64,000 bases of DNA from Tigriopus japonicus. Lineage: Eukaryota; Arthropoda; Copepoda; Harpacticoida; Harpacticidae. The notes beneath the pieces were generated by a model, which made no database searches, was not told the origin of the DNA, and saw nothing but the letters and a program-made list of their open reading frames with translations. Positions 45,201 through 53,135 of the stretch are shown here, piece by piece. Both the position numbers and the translations under genes were made by a program. Within the stretch, counting starts at the first letter, position 1. Each line of letters begins with the position of its first letter. The DNA lies in contig JAAGOF010000257.1 of the NCBI GenBank assembly GCA_010645155.1, positions 197,173 to 261,172 of the forward strand, in the 5' to 3' direction.

Positions 45201-48200
45201 AACCGCGAAGCAAAATTCAGAACCCAAGCCCTGAGTAAGGTCAACAGGGGATGGTTCTGGGCAAAGGGTGTGCTTCTCTGGAACAAGGCCCACCAAGGAC
45301 TGAGAGATGCATCATCAAAAGAAAACTACAAGAGAGAAGTCCGAAAATTTGTCAGCACACTGCCACATTAAAAAAAAAAAAAAAATAAGACACAAACCAG
45401 ATTCAGGACAACATTTCGAAACATGCATAAACCCAGACGTATCAGTTTGATCCTTAACTCATTATTTAAAAAAAAGAAAAAAGTCATCTGACTTTTCAGT
45501 AATAAATTCTCTCTCTATATATATGAGGCATGCTTTGTTAAACTTGAGTGCAAACCATTTTACTCCTCTTATGGTGGCCAACAAATTGAAATTTAACTGG
45601 CAAATTTGACATTGGGTGAAGGGCTTGAAACTGCATGCAAGCTTTCAAGCACAGCCGAAAATTGTTGCTTGGCCCAAACTCCTCTTCAAGCCGCACCTTG
45701 GCGAAAAGGGGGTTTCCTTTTGTGCATTCTGCCACCAGATGTCGTGAATCGGGGCCAAATCGTGACATTCTATAGCCATTCTTACCTACACAAGTTGTTA
45801 GAGACTAAAAGAGTTTGAATGTGTGACCAGAATAGTAAGGTTTGTTACTTCTTTATTCAACAATTTCAAGAAAGAAAATGACAAAATGACCAATTTTCTT
45901 GACTGAGCAAGCAATTGAGATATTTCATGTACAGTCAACTTCGGATATAAGGGACCCAGATATAAGGGATTTTTGCTTATAAGGGACTGTTTTGGAAGGT
46001 CCGGATGATCGATTTCCATGCAATTTCGGTCGGATATAAGGGACAGTCGGATACAAGGGACGAATTTCGGTGGTCCCGCCGGGTCCCTTATATCCGAAAT
46101 TGACTGTATTTGCATCGGCCATGATTTTCTCAGATACGTCATCACGTGTATCCTCAAGGAAAAACAATACACCTTTTTCCCACTTTATACTTCCTGACTC
46201 CACAAGGGTATTTTCAGAGAAAATCAGGTGTACCACACCTGACAAGGGACTCGATGGTCACAAATGCTAATCCCAGATCAAGAATACTGCATAAAATTTA
46301 GCTGTGCTATCTAACATCAAAAGGTTCCACTTTAGCCAAAAAGGTTTTTTGTTTATCAAGTGATATATTTGATATTTCATCTTACGTTCTAGTGATGCAT
46401 TTATTGCATTGAAAGTACCACTTACATCAAATCGATTTTAAGCGATTTAAAAATTCGCTGGCTTCACTTTGAAAAAAGTAGTTACCCAGCGATGACCAAA
46501 ATCCATCTCGATTTTTACCCAAATGGAACTATAAGAAGTTTCTGCTGTTCCTGCTGAATCTATAACCGAAATTCTGCTCAACCTTCAGACTTTTCACACC
46601 AACCTCAAGGAGACTTTAAACTTTTTTTTACTAAAAATCATTGTTGGTCCGTTTGCGGGTCAATAAGGGGGTCCCCAATTTCAGGCACTCTACTTCTTCC
46701 AAAACTGCCGTTTGATCATTGTCATCTGTAAATCAATGTACAACCTGTTGCCACCTTAAAATAGCTAGAGGTCACATTTTATCATGATGATTAGGGACAG
46801 GAGGTTAAGACAAATTAAACTGTCAAATTAAACGAAAAAAGACGAATAGAATTGCCTGATTAGACGAAAAAAGGCGAATAAAATTGACCGATTAAACGAA
46901 AAAGACGAATAAAAGTTCCCAACAGACGGAAAAGAAGAAAAAAAAATCCTTGCAAAATGGAAAAAATCGAATTAATTTCCCAAAAAGGCGAATGAACCTA
47001 TCTTATAAGAAAGAAGAAAAATTAAATGCCCGTCCAGACGAAAAAGGACGTTTAAAGCTGCTCCCACAAAATAGACGTTACGTATGTCCCTATTGATAAG
47101 GACCAATCTGTTTGAACTGATCTGACTGTCAAAAACGGCGAAATCTAGAAAATTAAAAAAAAGGAAGTACCTAACGAGCAAGAATTAGCCAGTAGTCCAT
47201 ATGTCAAATAAAAACCAAGAGTTAAAATGCCTTTTTAATGGAACGTTTTTAGTACAGCCATACTTAAAATCAGATTTGCAAATCCAATAATTGTTCTGAT
47301 GGCCTTTTCAACCCAATAGTAATCTTTTCTTTCTGTGTCTGTCGAGCGATTGTAGGTGAAAAGGTCACAAGCAAAACGGTCATAGGTAAATAGGTCACAG
47401 TAAAAAGGTCACGGGGTAAATAGGTCACAGTAAAAGGTCACGGGGTAAATAGGTCACAGTTAAAAGGTCACAAGGTAAAAAGGTCACAAAGTAAATAGGT
47501 CACAGTAAAAAGGTCACAAGGTAAGAAGGTCACACGAGAATAAGTTCTTGGAATCATTACAAACACATAATGTTGTTGGGCTGAACATCGTACTTTAACT
47601 GAGGTTGAGACGATTTATCAATCATGGGCTTTACTGGACGTTAAGGAAACGTCAGTATGACACTAAACAACAACAATAATTCAGCAAATCAAATAACAAG
47701 GAGTGTCTCTTTAACAAAGGTATAGGTTATAGATAATTTGAACTTATTACTGTTCAAAAGTTAACACCAAAAATCGAAGTTGAGGAAAGATCTGAAATCA
47801 AGGGACTTTGCCCGATTTGGCTCCATCTAGCGGCGATTTTTGTAACTTTCAATTAACATTCTTCATAGAATACTACAAAAGCAAATGTGGGGGTCAAATT
47901 CAAAAGGTTCTGAATATTACTGAAGTTCTTGAGGATTCACTTAAAACCCATTCTCACCTTCCTGACCATGGCGTGATTGTCATTGCCAAGATAATATTTT
48001 ATTCTTGTGAATGCACTGAACAAACGAACATCTTTAATTTATTGCTTGAAGTAATGATAAGTCCTTTTCTTGCAATATCACGAGGCTTGCTTGATTGGCA
48101 GCCCAAATGGTGGCATTGCTAACCCTTTCTGTGGATTATAATAATCGAGTCATGATTGACTACCTTTGGGGTATTTCATATAACTTATACTTAAAAAAAT

Positions 48201-51200
48201 TTTCATGACAAACCCTTTAACTAAAAAAGTCCCGTTAAGTAGTAAATAATTGAAAAAGTATGTTTCAACCTCATCCCTCAATACTCTTTCATACACATTG
48301 TGTTTCTGAGTGGCTCTTATAGAAATACAAAAGAAAGTGTTTTGCATTGCCTTTATATCTCAAAACTGGCCTCAAAAGTTTCTGGAATAAAAGAAATACT
48401 TCTCCAGCTAAAAAAAAACACATGGCTGACACAAGGGCAAGGTATTCCATGTCATAATTAGATAAAAATATAACCTTTTTGGTTTGTTGTATTTTTAATT
48501 CATTAAATTTTTAATAAGTATTGGTACAATTTCCTTCCAACTTCCAACTAAGGACCCTTTCAAGTACAGGATTTGTCGAAATTTTTTATTCTTCAAAGCA
48601 CGAGAAGATTTAAAGAATTAAAACTGTACTGGCATCTGTACATAGATTGTATGGCATACAGTCCATGTGCTCAACAACAAATTATGAATATCATTTCAAT
48701 TTGAAGTTTTATTCTGCCTATTTCTGCTTTTGAATTCCTTACCTTGTGACTTCTTTTATTGTGACCTATTTACCTTGTGACCTTTTTACCGTGACCGTTT
48801 TACCTTGTGACCTTTTTACCGTGACCGTTTTACCTTGTGACCTTTTTACCGTGACCTTTTTACTGTGACCTATTTACCGTGACCTATTTACCTTGTGACC
48901 TATTTACCGCGCGCCTGTCGAGCAACTGTACGAGTACAAGTTAATTTATAAGTGTGGATTGTATTTTGTTTGTGCAAAACCGCAACTGACAATCAAATTA
49001 TTACATTAGCCCATGATTGGTAGGGCTGAATTTCCTTTGAAGTTCTTATTTGCTTGGAAAATTGAAAAAAAAAAAAAAAACGCTGCAAGCGCTTGAAATC
49101 TAAGAAAATCCAAATTTTTGGCCAATTAGACGAAAAAAAGACGAATAAAATCCAAATTCGACAAAAAAAAATTGCGACGAATAAAAGCTTTTGGCCTTTA
49201 TAGACGAAAAGTTTTTTCGTCTTAAGTTCCTGTCCCTAATGATGATATTTCTCAGTGCATCGGGACAAACTGGATAAGAGCGCCCTCTGTCCAAAAACAC
49301 AATGAAACAAATTTCCCCTTCAATCTATTGCCATGACAATGAAGATGCGTTCCGTCACCAGAATTCATTATCAATTGCTTGTGCTTGTTTGCCATTGTCT
49401 TTACTCGCTTTTTTCTCTATCTTTCTACAGACTCCATGAGCTGATGGAGAACGAGATCCAGGTGTAGGCAGGATTTAGCGACACGCCCATCTACCCCAAT
49501 CAGCTTCATTCCCAATTCTTGCACGCCAGATCAAACAGAATGCTCTCTCATTTGAATACTAGGGTGAGTGATCTCCGAAAGTCTTAATCTGAACAATCTG
49601 ACCTTCTTCCTCGACGGCCCCTTGCCATCAATGAGAAAGGCCTTAATCCTTTGTGGGAAAGGCCAAACTCGCTTGACCTCAATCTTGGTTGAGGAGGAAG
49701 GTCCCGCGCTTTAAATTGCATGCATTCTGCTCATTTAAACACCAAGACCGTCTCTGAATGTTCGTTTAGCCTTTCAATGCATGTGCTTTAAGAGGAGCAA
49801 TATCAGATTAAGCCTTTTGAGGTTGCCCAGAACCCCCTGAACCGCATCCATTCTCCTCTCTCGCTATTTCCGTTTCTTTATTTGTTGCCTTTGAACTTGG
49901 AGATTTGAGGAGGGTCTGTCTGATGGTCTTCGGAAAAAGATTTATGGCTTCGATTCGCAACTCGGAAAGATGGAGTTGGATTTTGATGTAAATGGCACAT
50001 GGCACATTGAATAGTTGAGTGGGGACAAACTTCGAACGCGTAGAAGAACGCTGGATCAAGTTTCGAAAGGAAAGTTTCTTCGCTTTTTTAGGGCACGCTT
50101 CTCGAAATGCGAACTAAATCTAATATTTTTTAACGACAAAGTGGAACTTTTTAGCATCAATTCATAAAAGCTGCTTAGAATTGTGGCTTGTGGAGGAGTT
50201 TGGAGTGCAAGAAATGAAATCTTTGATGATCTTAATCATTCTTCACTCAATTAATTTTTTGAAAAGACTTCCTTCGATATTGGAAGAGATGAAAAAGCAT
50301 GAATAGGAATTTCAATATAGATTGATTGAGAGAGAATTGAAAAAGCGATCCATTTAAAGAAACGGTTCTTAACAAAGTAACGGCCTTGTGCTCATCTTTG
50401 TATTGACGATAGGATGCTTGTGATCAAAGGTTTTACAATTTGCAAAAACCAAAGCTCGGCACTCTTTTTCGGAGAACGCATAAAAGTGGGAAAAGGAAAA
50501 TTTCAGGGATTCAAATGGAAAGTGAAAAATGGATTTGCTCGTCGTCTAAGCTGTGGGATGTACGACGAACTCATAGTTCGTCTAGAAAGAGTGAGGAGGA
50601 GTAATGAATTCTTGGCATGACTTGAAAGTTGAAAAGATCCCGGATACAAAGTTCGACGGTTCTTGTCATGGATTTGAGCTTGGTTAGAGGGAAAACGGAG
50701 ATGGAAATAATCTGGTCATGCCTCTTTGGCACCTTTGATGATCAGAGAATCCCTCTTTTTCTCCAGTCACTTTTATGAATTAGGGGACTTTAAACGGCCA
50801 TCTAAAGGGACGCTAATGGCCTTTCTTCGTTGAAGATGGCGTTTCTCGTCCATTGCCACAGCAATGGAACAAAGAGGTTTATCCCGCTTCAGTGCTTTGG
50901 AACCGTGCTATTTGATTCAGAGCTTTTACAATATCGAAGCGAGGATCTTTTAAAGATTACAAGAAATCATTAATCCTGGCACCCGAATGTGACAAGACTT
51001 GAGAATCTTTTCATTTTGGGCGAGAGCTTTCAAGCAAGGCCTTCACTACCACGAGTGTTAAAATATTCCATTTTTGCCAGAGGAAACCTTGAGTGATATT
51101 ATTTCACGATGATATACGATGTATTCTGATAGTTGAGGCGGAATTCAATTGGTAATAATGGCCAGGAGTGCCATCTGGTGACAAATGTCGTCCACAAAAC

Positions 51201-52628
51201 GACCTTTATTTTTAGCAAAAAGTTCTGTTGTGAAATGCAGCCTTTTGAAACCGTTCCAGAAGCCCATTGAAGCAATAGAATGGATGCAAAGAGAAAAAAG
51301 CAATGAAAGAGCCCCAACCCCGAGGCCCATCTAAAAATAAGTAATTATTTAGCAAAGGAAGCCGAAAATTGGTCATCTCTCTTCTAGAACTAAGAAGGAA
51401 CAGTAGTCACTGCAAAAAATCATCTTGATCTGAAAACAAATTATGGTCGAATGACGAGAACTTGTCTCTTTTGACTATCTAATGGAAGCTAGACTCTTTG
51501 AACTTACCTGTGTGAGCATCATATATTGCTTACTTTGTCCGATAGAGGGCGAGGGATAAAACTTGACGGTCTCTTTCTATCAAGATCCCGCCTGACATAG
51601 TAAACGTAGTTCAACCCGTTTTTGGAGAGCTCTTACCCATGGATACATGCTTTCAGACAGCCATGGGAACCTACTTGCGTTAGATGGAGATAGACATGAA
51701 AGGCCTTGTGTTTCCCCCCTGGGAGACCATCACAGACCAGCAATAAGCAACTTTATGAGCTCATATCCTTCGAGTAGTTTCTAGATACATCAGGGGAGTC
51801 AAAGGTTCACTTTCCCGGCTGGTCTCGCATACGGAAATTTATGAAACCAGAGTGATAATGTGGCCCTAATTAGACTTGAGTAAGAGCCAACTTCCTGAAT
51901 GACACTTTTCTCAAAAATGGAACGACTCACAGAAGTTCAACTTTCCCTTTTTTTGCAGGCCTCCCTCATCCAGCAAGAGCCGATATACCCCAGAATTCGA
52001 CTTTTGCGCCTCTTCCACGTCTCCAGACCCTAAGGACCTCACTAACGATGAGAATGGGCGCCAAGCAGGTGGCTTGAAGGCCACTCAACGCCATGTGTCA
52101 TCCGAACTCACCAACTTGTTGGAACGATTGGAACGCAATCCAGGCCTAACGGCGCTTCTGGCCACTCATCAATTGGAGCTATTAGCTGAAATGGATATCG
52201 ATCTCTTGCTCTTAGGCACACTTTCCGCCCAACCTTCCTCATTCAGTCATCCCGACACGCAATACTTTGATCAAGACTTCCTCCACGAGATCCAAACGAT
52301 GGCTTTTCAGTATCTGGCCGATAAAAGCGAGATCCGAGATGCTGTCGGACTTCTAAAACTATCACATCACTACAAGCCAAATGAGTCTTATCCCCATCCA
52401 CCACTCAAGGAACACCGAGAAAAACGAGAGGATAGGTCCAAGAAGTCAGGCCTAAGGCCAAAGAAGAAGGTCACCGCGTCGTCCTGCATGTCTTTAGCAA
52501 ATGACATTGCCAGAAATGGTACGTGCTCAAAGAATTCTGGCCTAAACGCAAACGTGATCTCATTATCCACAACAGTGGATAACACTAGTCCTGTGCGCAT
52601 GAACCGAAAGAAAGAAGAACAAATATGA
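30292..52628 (+). CDS. CIDE-N domain protein, DFF45/ICAD-like (Drep-type)
   Basis: Four exons share phases and GT-AG borders: 30292-30452, 33251-33416, 49431-49463 (33 nt) and 51959-52628. The first two encode a full CIDE-N domain: VLEVHDRKPYKIMDRSREIK, KKGVMAESLAELI, then VVLEEDGTEIDEEEYF and LPENTLLMLL..DKW. The last exon encodes a helical region (SSELTNLLERLERNPGLTAL, then HQLELLAEMDIDLLLL) resembling in pattern the C-terminal domain of DFF45, then a basic Lys/Arg tail before the stop. DFF45-type proteins chaperone and inhibit the apoptotic nuclease; insect relatives are the Drep proteins. The exon with the start codon was not found upstream of 30292. Intron 2 is 16.0 kb and holds the BEL/Pao element. 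The 33-nt exon rests on phase agreement alone. A CIDE-type lipid-droplet protein is a less likely alternative. Confidence 0.78.
30724..30755. repeat. Perfect 12-bp inverted repeat, 8-base loop
   Basis: TTAGAATAGCGC, loop AAGGTCTA, then GCGCTATTCTAA. Could form an RNA hairpin in the intron; function unknown. Confidence 0.7.
31073..31243. mobile_element. Foldback MITE, GTCATAA..GCCC ends
   Basis: Palindromic element: GCAGAAATCCTAGACGTTTC on one arm and its inverse on the other, with TTTCAGCTGATGGTTG around the centre. A related copy is at 34118-34283. No firm TSD. Confidence 0.65.
33417..35470. other. First part of the 16-kb intron
   Basis: Apart from the foldback copy at 34118-34283, no repeat with clear ends and no exon were recognised. 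Confidence 0.45.
34118..34283. mobile_element. Foldback MITE, second copy
   Basis: GGGCCCGGATTTTTTTGTGG on the left and its eroded inverse on the right, with GCAGAATTTCAAGACGTTTC in both arms, as in the copy at 31073. Arms diverged from each other by several bases. Confidence 0.6.
35478..35928. mobile_element. Foldback element, diverged copy, TSD ACCAGTC
   Basis: Begins CAAGAAGTACTGAATTTTC and ends with the inverse (CAGTGCTTATTG); the GCTAGC and CTCCCACT blocks match the copy at 23191. ACCAGTC is perfectly repeated at 35471-35477 and 35929-35935. The arms are well diverged, so it is older than the 23191 copy. An ORF at 35268-35537 runs into it and is not supported as a gene. Confidence 0.82.
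37838..38050 (-). repeat. 3' LTR of the BEL/Pao element
   Basis: 213 bp, read on the plus strand from TGTCGGGAGCTAGCC to GTGTCCGCCACA. No difference from the other LTR was found by eye. Confidence 0.95.
38051..38060 (-). other. Polypurine tract of the BEL/Pao element
   Basis: GGATGGGGAG on the minus strand directly before the 3' LTR, the expected place and composition for plus-strand priming. Confidence 0.65.
38065..38454 (-). CDS. Integrase C-terminal tail ORF (DUF5641-like) of BEL/Pao element
   Basis: 129 codons: WKRAQFLADQFWVRYRKTY, LQERNKWNKKQKNLEVGDFV, then GHWPMARVESVKKSDDGLVR, the usual C-terminal domain of BEL/Pao integrases. It overlaps the end of the main ORF by 20 nt in another frame. 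In related elements this domain is normally continuous with the integrase core, so either a one-base indel separates them here or a frame change is used. Confidence 0.85.
   Translation of the reverse strand: MAYGKFRWKRAQFLADQFWVRYRKTYFHRLQERNKWNKKQKNLEVGDFVLLRIKGAKRGHWPMARVESVKKSDDGLVRSAIVKTATSEGPSKGCRFSFYNRPISDLVFLSSTSDAAQGDEAKSSAESTD
38435..44176 (-). CDS. BEL/Pao polyprotein (gag-like, protease, RT, RNase H, integrase)
   Basis: 1913 codons without a stop. Approximate order: charged coiled coil (residues 60-210), gag-like DUF1759 region (330-500), Cys/His zinc-knuckle cluster (568-625, with CFRCLGPHKRVDC and CKKCSSQGH), an aspartic-protease-like segment around residue 697 (VIIDEESTSSF), RT with the YVDD box near residue 1140, RNase H starting at SDAS (about 1327), the HHCC zinc-binding region (about 1650-1690) and the integrase core with Asp in GLDVFGPF (about 1712), RSDRGTNF (about 1779) and Glu in GGIWERKIG (about 1820). 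The protein makes and inserts cDNA copies. The protease motif lacks the usual D-S/T-G. The last residues (from about 1890) are out of frame relative to the family's tail. The start chosen is the first Met after the 5' leader. Confidence 0.94.
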   Translation of the reverse strand: MEGTPDDLRSTTSKDASRAQSESRRSSRYPRPSLDHLKAEVAANRKAITALLGEDCGQYGSIEKVRAVAQNLKKKKGDFQRASITLVEKFTAIGSLEEASEELNDRNDLLNQVGLGLAKLARKKLELGGSELSISEASKISLSPSEMERQQLFRTLKEKEAEDEVQSKIEELELQSRELQIRQESQSQIEQERLKIRKQALEREKIKRMTLAALNATTDSDPDLPLPVETDLERMVRFQGPENTRNPINPFINESTNPRKPAAYYSNNISMGVTGDSSHNQDQNDVATPNAHPHDLELTDGEKCTMGRVDPMTSDLNACVQPSLSQLDATTRYLGKMEFFRSSPTPFVGKASHYTTWREGFLAEAKELKLSPREMIRALQSHTGGEALRVVENFRDAGGMNPEATIEGIWEALAKRFGTSSRVTAHLVNQVNAFPEIGTMNVASKLQDLCDLCRQIGGQMSSVPGLRHFDTEIGIRSIANKLPGYIFNRWRRRGCSYEEENGGLSPPFSVFLEFLSRETDWANNPAYIQSRRPATETLRPSRPIQNDNLKFSSQRTLATGVDIRKSCPLHKSGNHCLEDCQLFHSMGINSKEDVIRRNGLCFRCLGPHKRVDCRSDIVCKKCSSQGHISALHSDDKNGNDYKETTTHQDGHYQPPSGLTSLCTSVCGLVGGRSCGKTVLADLRFPAGSTKTLRSYVIIDEESTSSFAHPSVFDFFEMKGEVQDYFLTTMERHQSLVSGMIGKGLTIQGVGKSEIFHLPPLFGNSMIPDSKDEVAFPSMVRSQDLLRHLADNFQEFDSTAEVLVLLGRDAGNLLKSQQYGEVAPFAYDTSLGWALVGSICPRTNDRVRRTLRTAVSHDHFRSPQRIFASKEVAMGSSKWAPVTQCPLEKFVPDIFIRLPDDEQLGLSQEDKQFLTLMDNKLDVNEQGFLVLPLPFKDSNARLPSNYNAVKRRSVGTLNRMRRDPEMLQECVKAMEKSICTGKVEQVPHNELHPYPGRAWWIPCFAVRHKRKGKIRLVYDSSASYHGTSLNNQLLQGPDQGNNLRGVITRFREGPIGFSADIEAMFHAFFVPPNERDFMRFFWYQDNDPSGEIVQFRACVHIFGNRSSPAVATYALRATCQDLDQSDRTRQFVERNFYVDDGLGTAQTSEEAISILKGARQTLSKFNIRLHKIVASDPVVMNAFPSSEVAEDVTQVELDDDRLQPQSALGISWDIKQDEFFIRTNIPEKPFTRRGVLATVNAPYDNIGFTCPVILAGRLFQRKVMPRKTEQEEELSKLGWDDPLPSRFLPEWEEWKHSLLLLNGLRIPRGLRPNGFDNTFKQELHVFSDASQDAIGVVIYCRSVGDQNVSVAFLRGESRVAPREAKSIPRLELCAAVQATETLATIVSDLSRKPDEVFFYTDSLVVLGYLRNRERHFARYVARRIDIILNTSAITQWRYVPTDVNPGDIASRPTNPTSLLQSRWLGGPLFLNQLNLTFPVSEPFQEDALPEEISGDKRVLSATISPLGRHLTHLFVAHGRWNLVLDRVSRLLLRLRRYRNRISKKLGQDQPELSLSEVRSRAIQFLVLDAQATSYSMEAKSLKKHGKLPSNHRLASLSPFMDSSGIIRVGGRLKHSDFPSDVKHPILLPRKHQISKSILEHCHRLIQHQGRHVTAGAVREAGYHVEGSAQAVRYLVKHCEFCRRLRAPVMEQLMADLPVDRLSRTAPFTNCGLDVFGPFHVKDRPRTRSNLGTVKVWALLLTCLASRAVHVEVLFGLDTSSFRNSLRRFLAIRGTCKMVRSDRGTNFVGSNNQDLDLEQIQGELGSRGVDWKFNPPGASHFGGIWERKIGQVRRCLEGALLQAGPRLLSLDEFNTFLQEAVAVVNSTPLWIVSEDPNDPLPISPSSLLTLKEVLLFLFMSCSRFYKARHHGLWKI
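44229..44441 (-). repeat. 5' LTR of the BEL/Pao element
   Basis: 213 bp, same sequence as the LTR at 37838-38050. The promoter of the element is expected here; no TATA motif was singled out. Confidence 0.95.
45018..45386 (+). pseudogene. 5'-truncated LINE 3' end with A-tail (second LINE type)
   Basis: About 115 codons (RRSDRTSVKELRERTGIPSA, then NHLVAECVLLDMWGVL) resemble the C-terminal tail of RT-bearing LINE polyproteins, ending TTLPH-like stop then an A-tail of 15 bases. It differs from the 14.7-20.4 kb LINE. The frame is open, so the copy may be fairly young. Confidence 0.6.
45932..46106. mobile_element. Pogo/Tigger-like MITE, second copy
   Basis: CAGTCAACTTCGGATATAAG to its inverse, TA on both sides (45930-45931, 46107-46108). 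About 26 bp longer than the copy at 12500, with additional TATAAGGGAC words. Confidence 0.88.
47361..47533 (+). repeat. Tandem GGTCAC-spaced repeat (left arm)
   Basis: About ten AGGTCAC words spaced 13-16 bp apart; the inverse array is at 48740-48905. Confidence 0.9.
48740..48905 (-). repeat. Tandem GTGACC repeat (right arm)
   Basis: Inverse of the left arm, with CCTTGTGACCTTTTTACCGT units. Confidence 0.9.
49464..51958. other. Intron 3 of the Drep-like gene
   Basis: No repeat with clear ends and no further exon recognised. The codon phase requires none between the 33-nt exon and 51959. Confidence 0.45.
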
Positions 52629-53083
52629 GCACATCCAAGCACGAGTGACATTGCTCTTTTATACCTCCTGGCACATTTTTGAGCTACCTTTTGTGCACCA
52701 ACAGACCCTTCCTTCAATCTTCTCCATTTTCAGAAAGCAAAAAAAGGCATCGGGTAGATTGTCGCAGAAATGACTTCTGGAGTGTTGACCAGTTCTTGCT
52801 TCATCGATGGCCTATCGTGAGATCTGACTTAGCTCAAATATGAGTGAGATGTAACATCTTTCCACATATCCCTTGCATCTATCTAATCTAAATATTCCCT
52901 GATCAATGTGAATATTGTCGTTGACTACCACACTATCCAGCAATTTCTGAATGTGTTCGAAGTGAATATGCTCACACACTCTTTCCTACGTACTTCTTCT
53001 TGTACTACCATTCACCCCAATCATAACTTCCCCACCATGTTTTTCAATGGTCATTTCTCGGATGTGATATATTTTTGCTCATG

Positions 53084-53089
53084 AATAAA
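53084..53089 (+). promoter_or_regulatory. Possible polyadenylation signal of the Drep-like gene
   Basis: AATAAA about 455 nt after the stop codon and just before the convergent PACRG stop. Plausible position only. Confidence 0.3.
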
Positions 53090-53135
53090 TTACTCATTCC
53101 TTGAGGGTGTTTTCAATGTTGTACCATATCTTGAC

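Larger units (their letters stand above)
47348..48914. mobile_element. MULE-like foldback element with GGTCAC repeat ends, TSD CTGTCGAGC
   Basis: CTGTCGAGC stands at 47339-47347 and 48915-48923. The left 180 bp is made of AAAAAGGTCACAAGGTAAAT words, the right 180 bp of the inverse words. Nine-base TSDs with repetitive inverted ends are typical of Mutator-like elements. Internal ORFs (for example 47808-48122) have no recognised domain. Confidence 0.82.
46792..49238. mobile_element. hAT-like element, 2.45 kb, TSD ATGATGAT, with nested MULE-like element
   Basis: Left end TAGGGACAGGAGGTTAAGAC and right end CTTAAGTTCCTGTCCCTA (inverted TAGGGACAGG) match the family at 24438. ATGATGAT is perfectly repeated at 46784-46791 and 49239-49246. 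GACGAA/TTCGTC-rich words mark both ends. An internal TATGTCCCTA at 47083-47092 mimics an end but has no matching TSD. No transposase seen; most of the interior is the nested element. Confidence 0.85.

Noticed and set aside
46792..47092. A 301-bp MITE with TAGGGACAG and TGTCCCTA ends
   Set aside because: Its flanks do not match (ATGATGAT against TTGATAAG), while ATGATGAT recurs at 49239 after the true right end, so the element is 2.45 kb long.
47808..48122. 104-codon ORF inside the GGTCAC-ended element, considered as transposase
   Set aside because: No transposase motif and too short; possibly chance.
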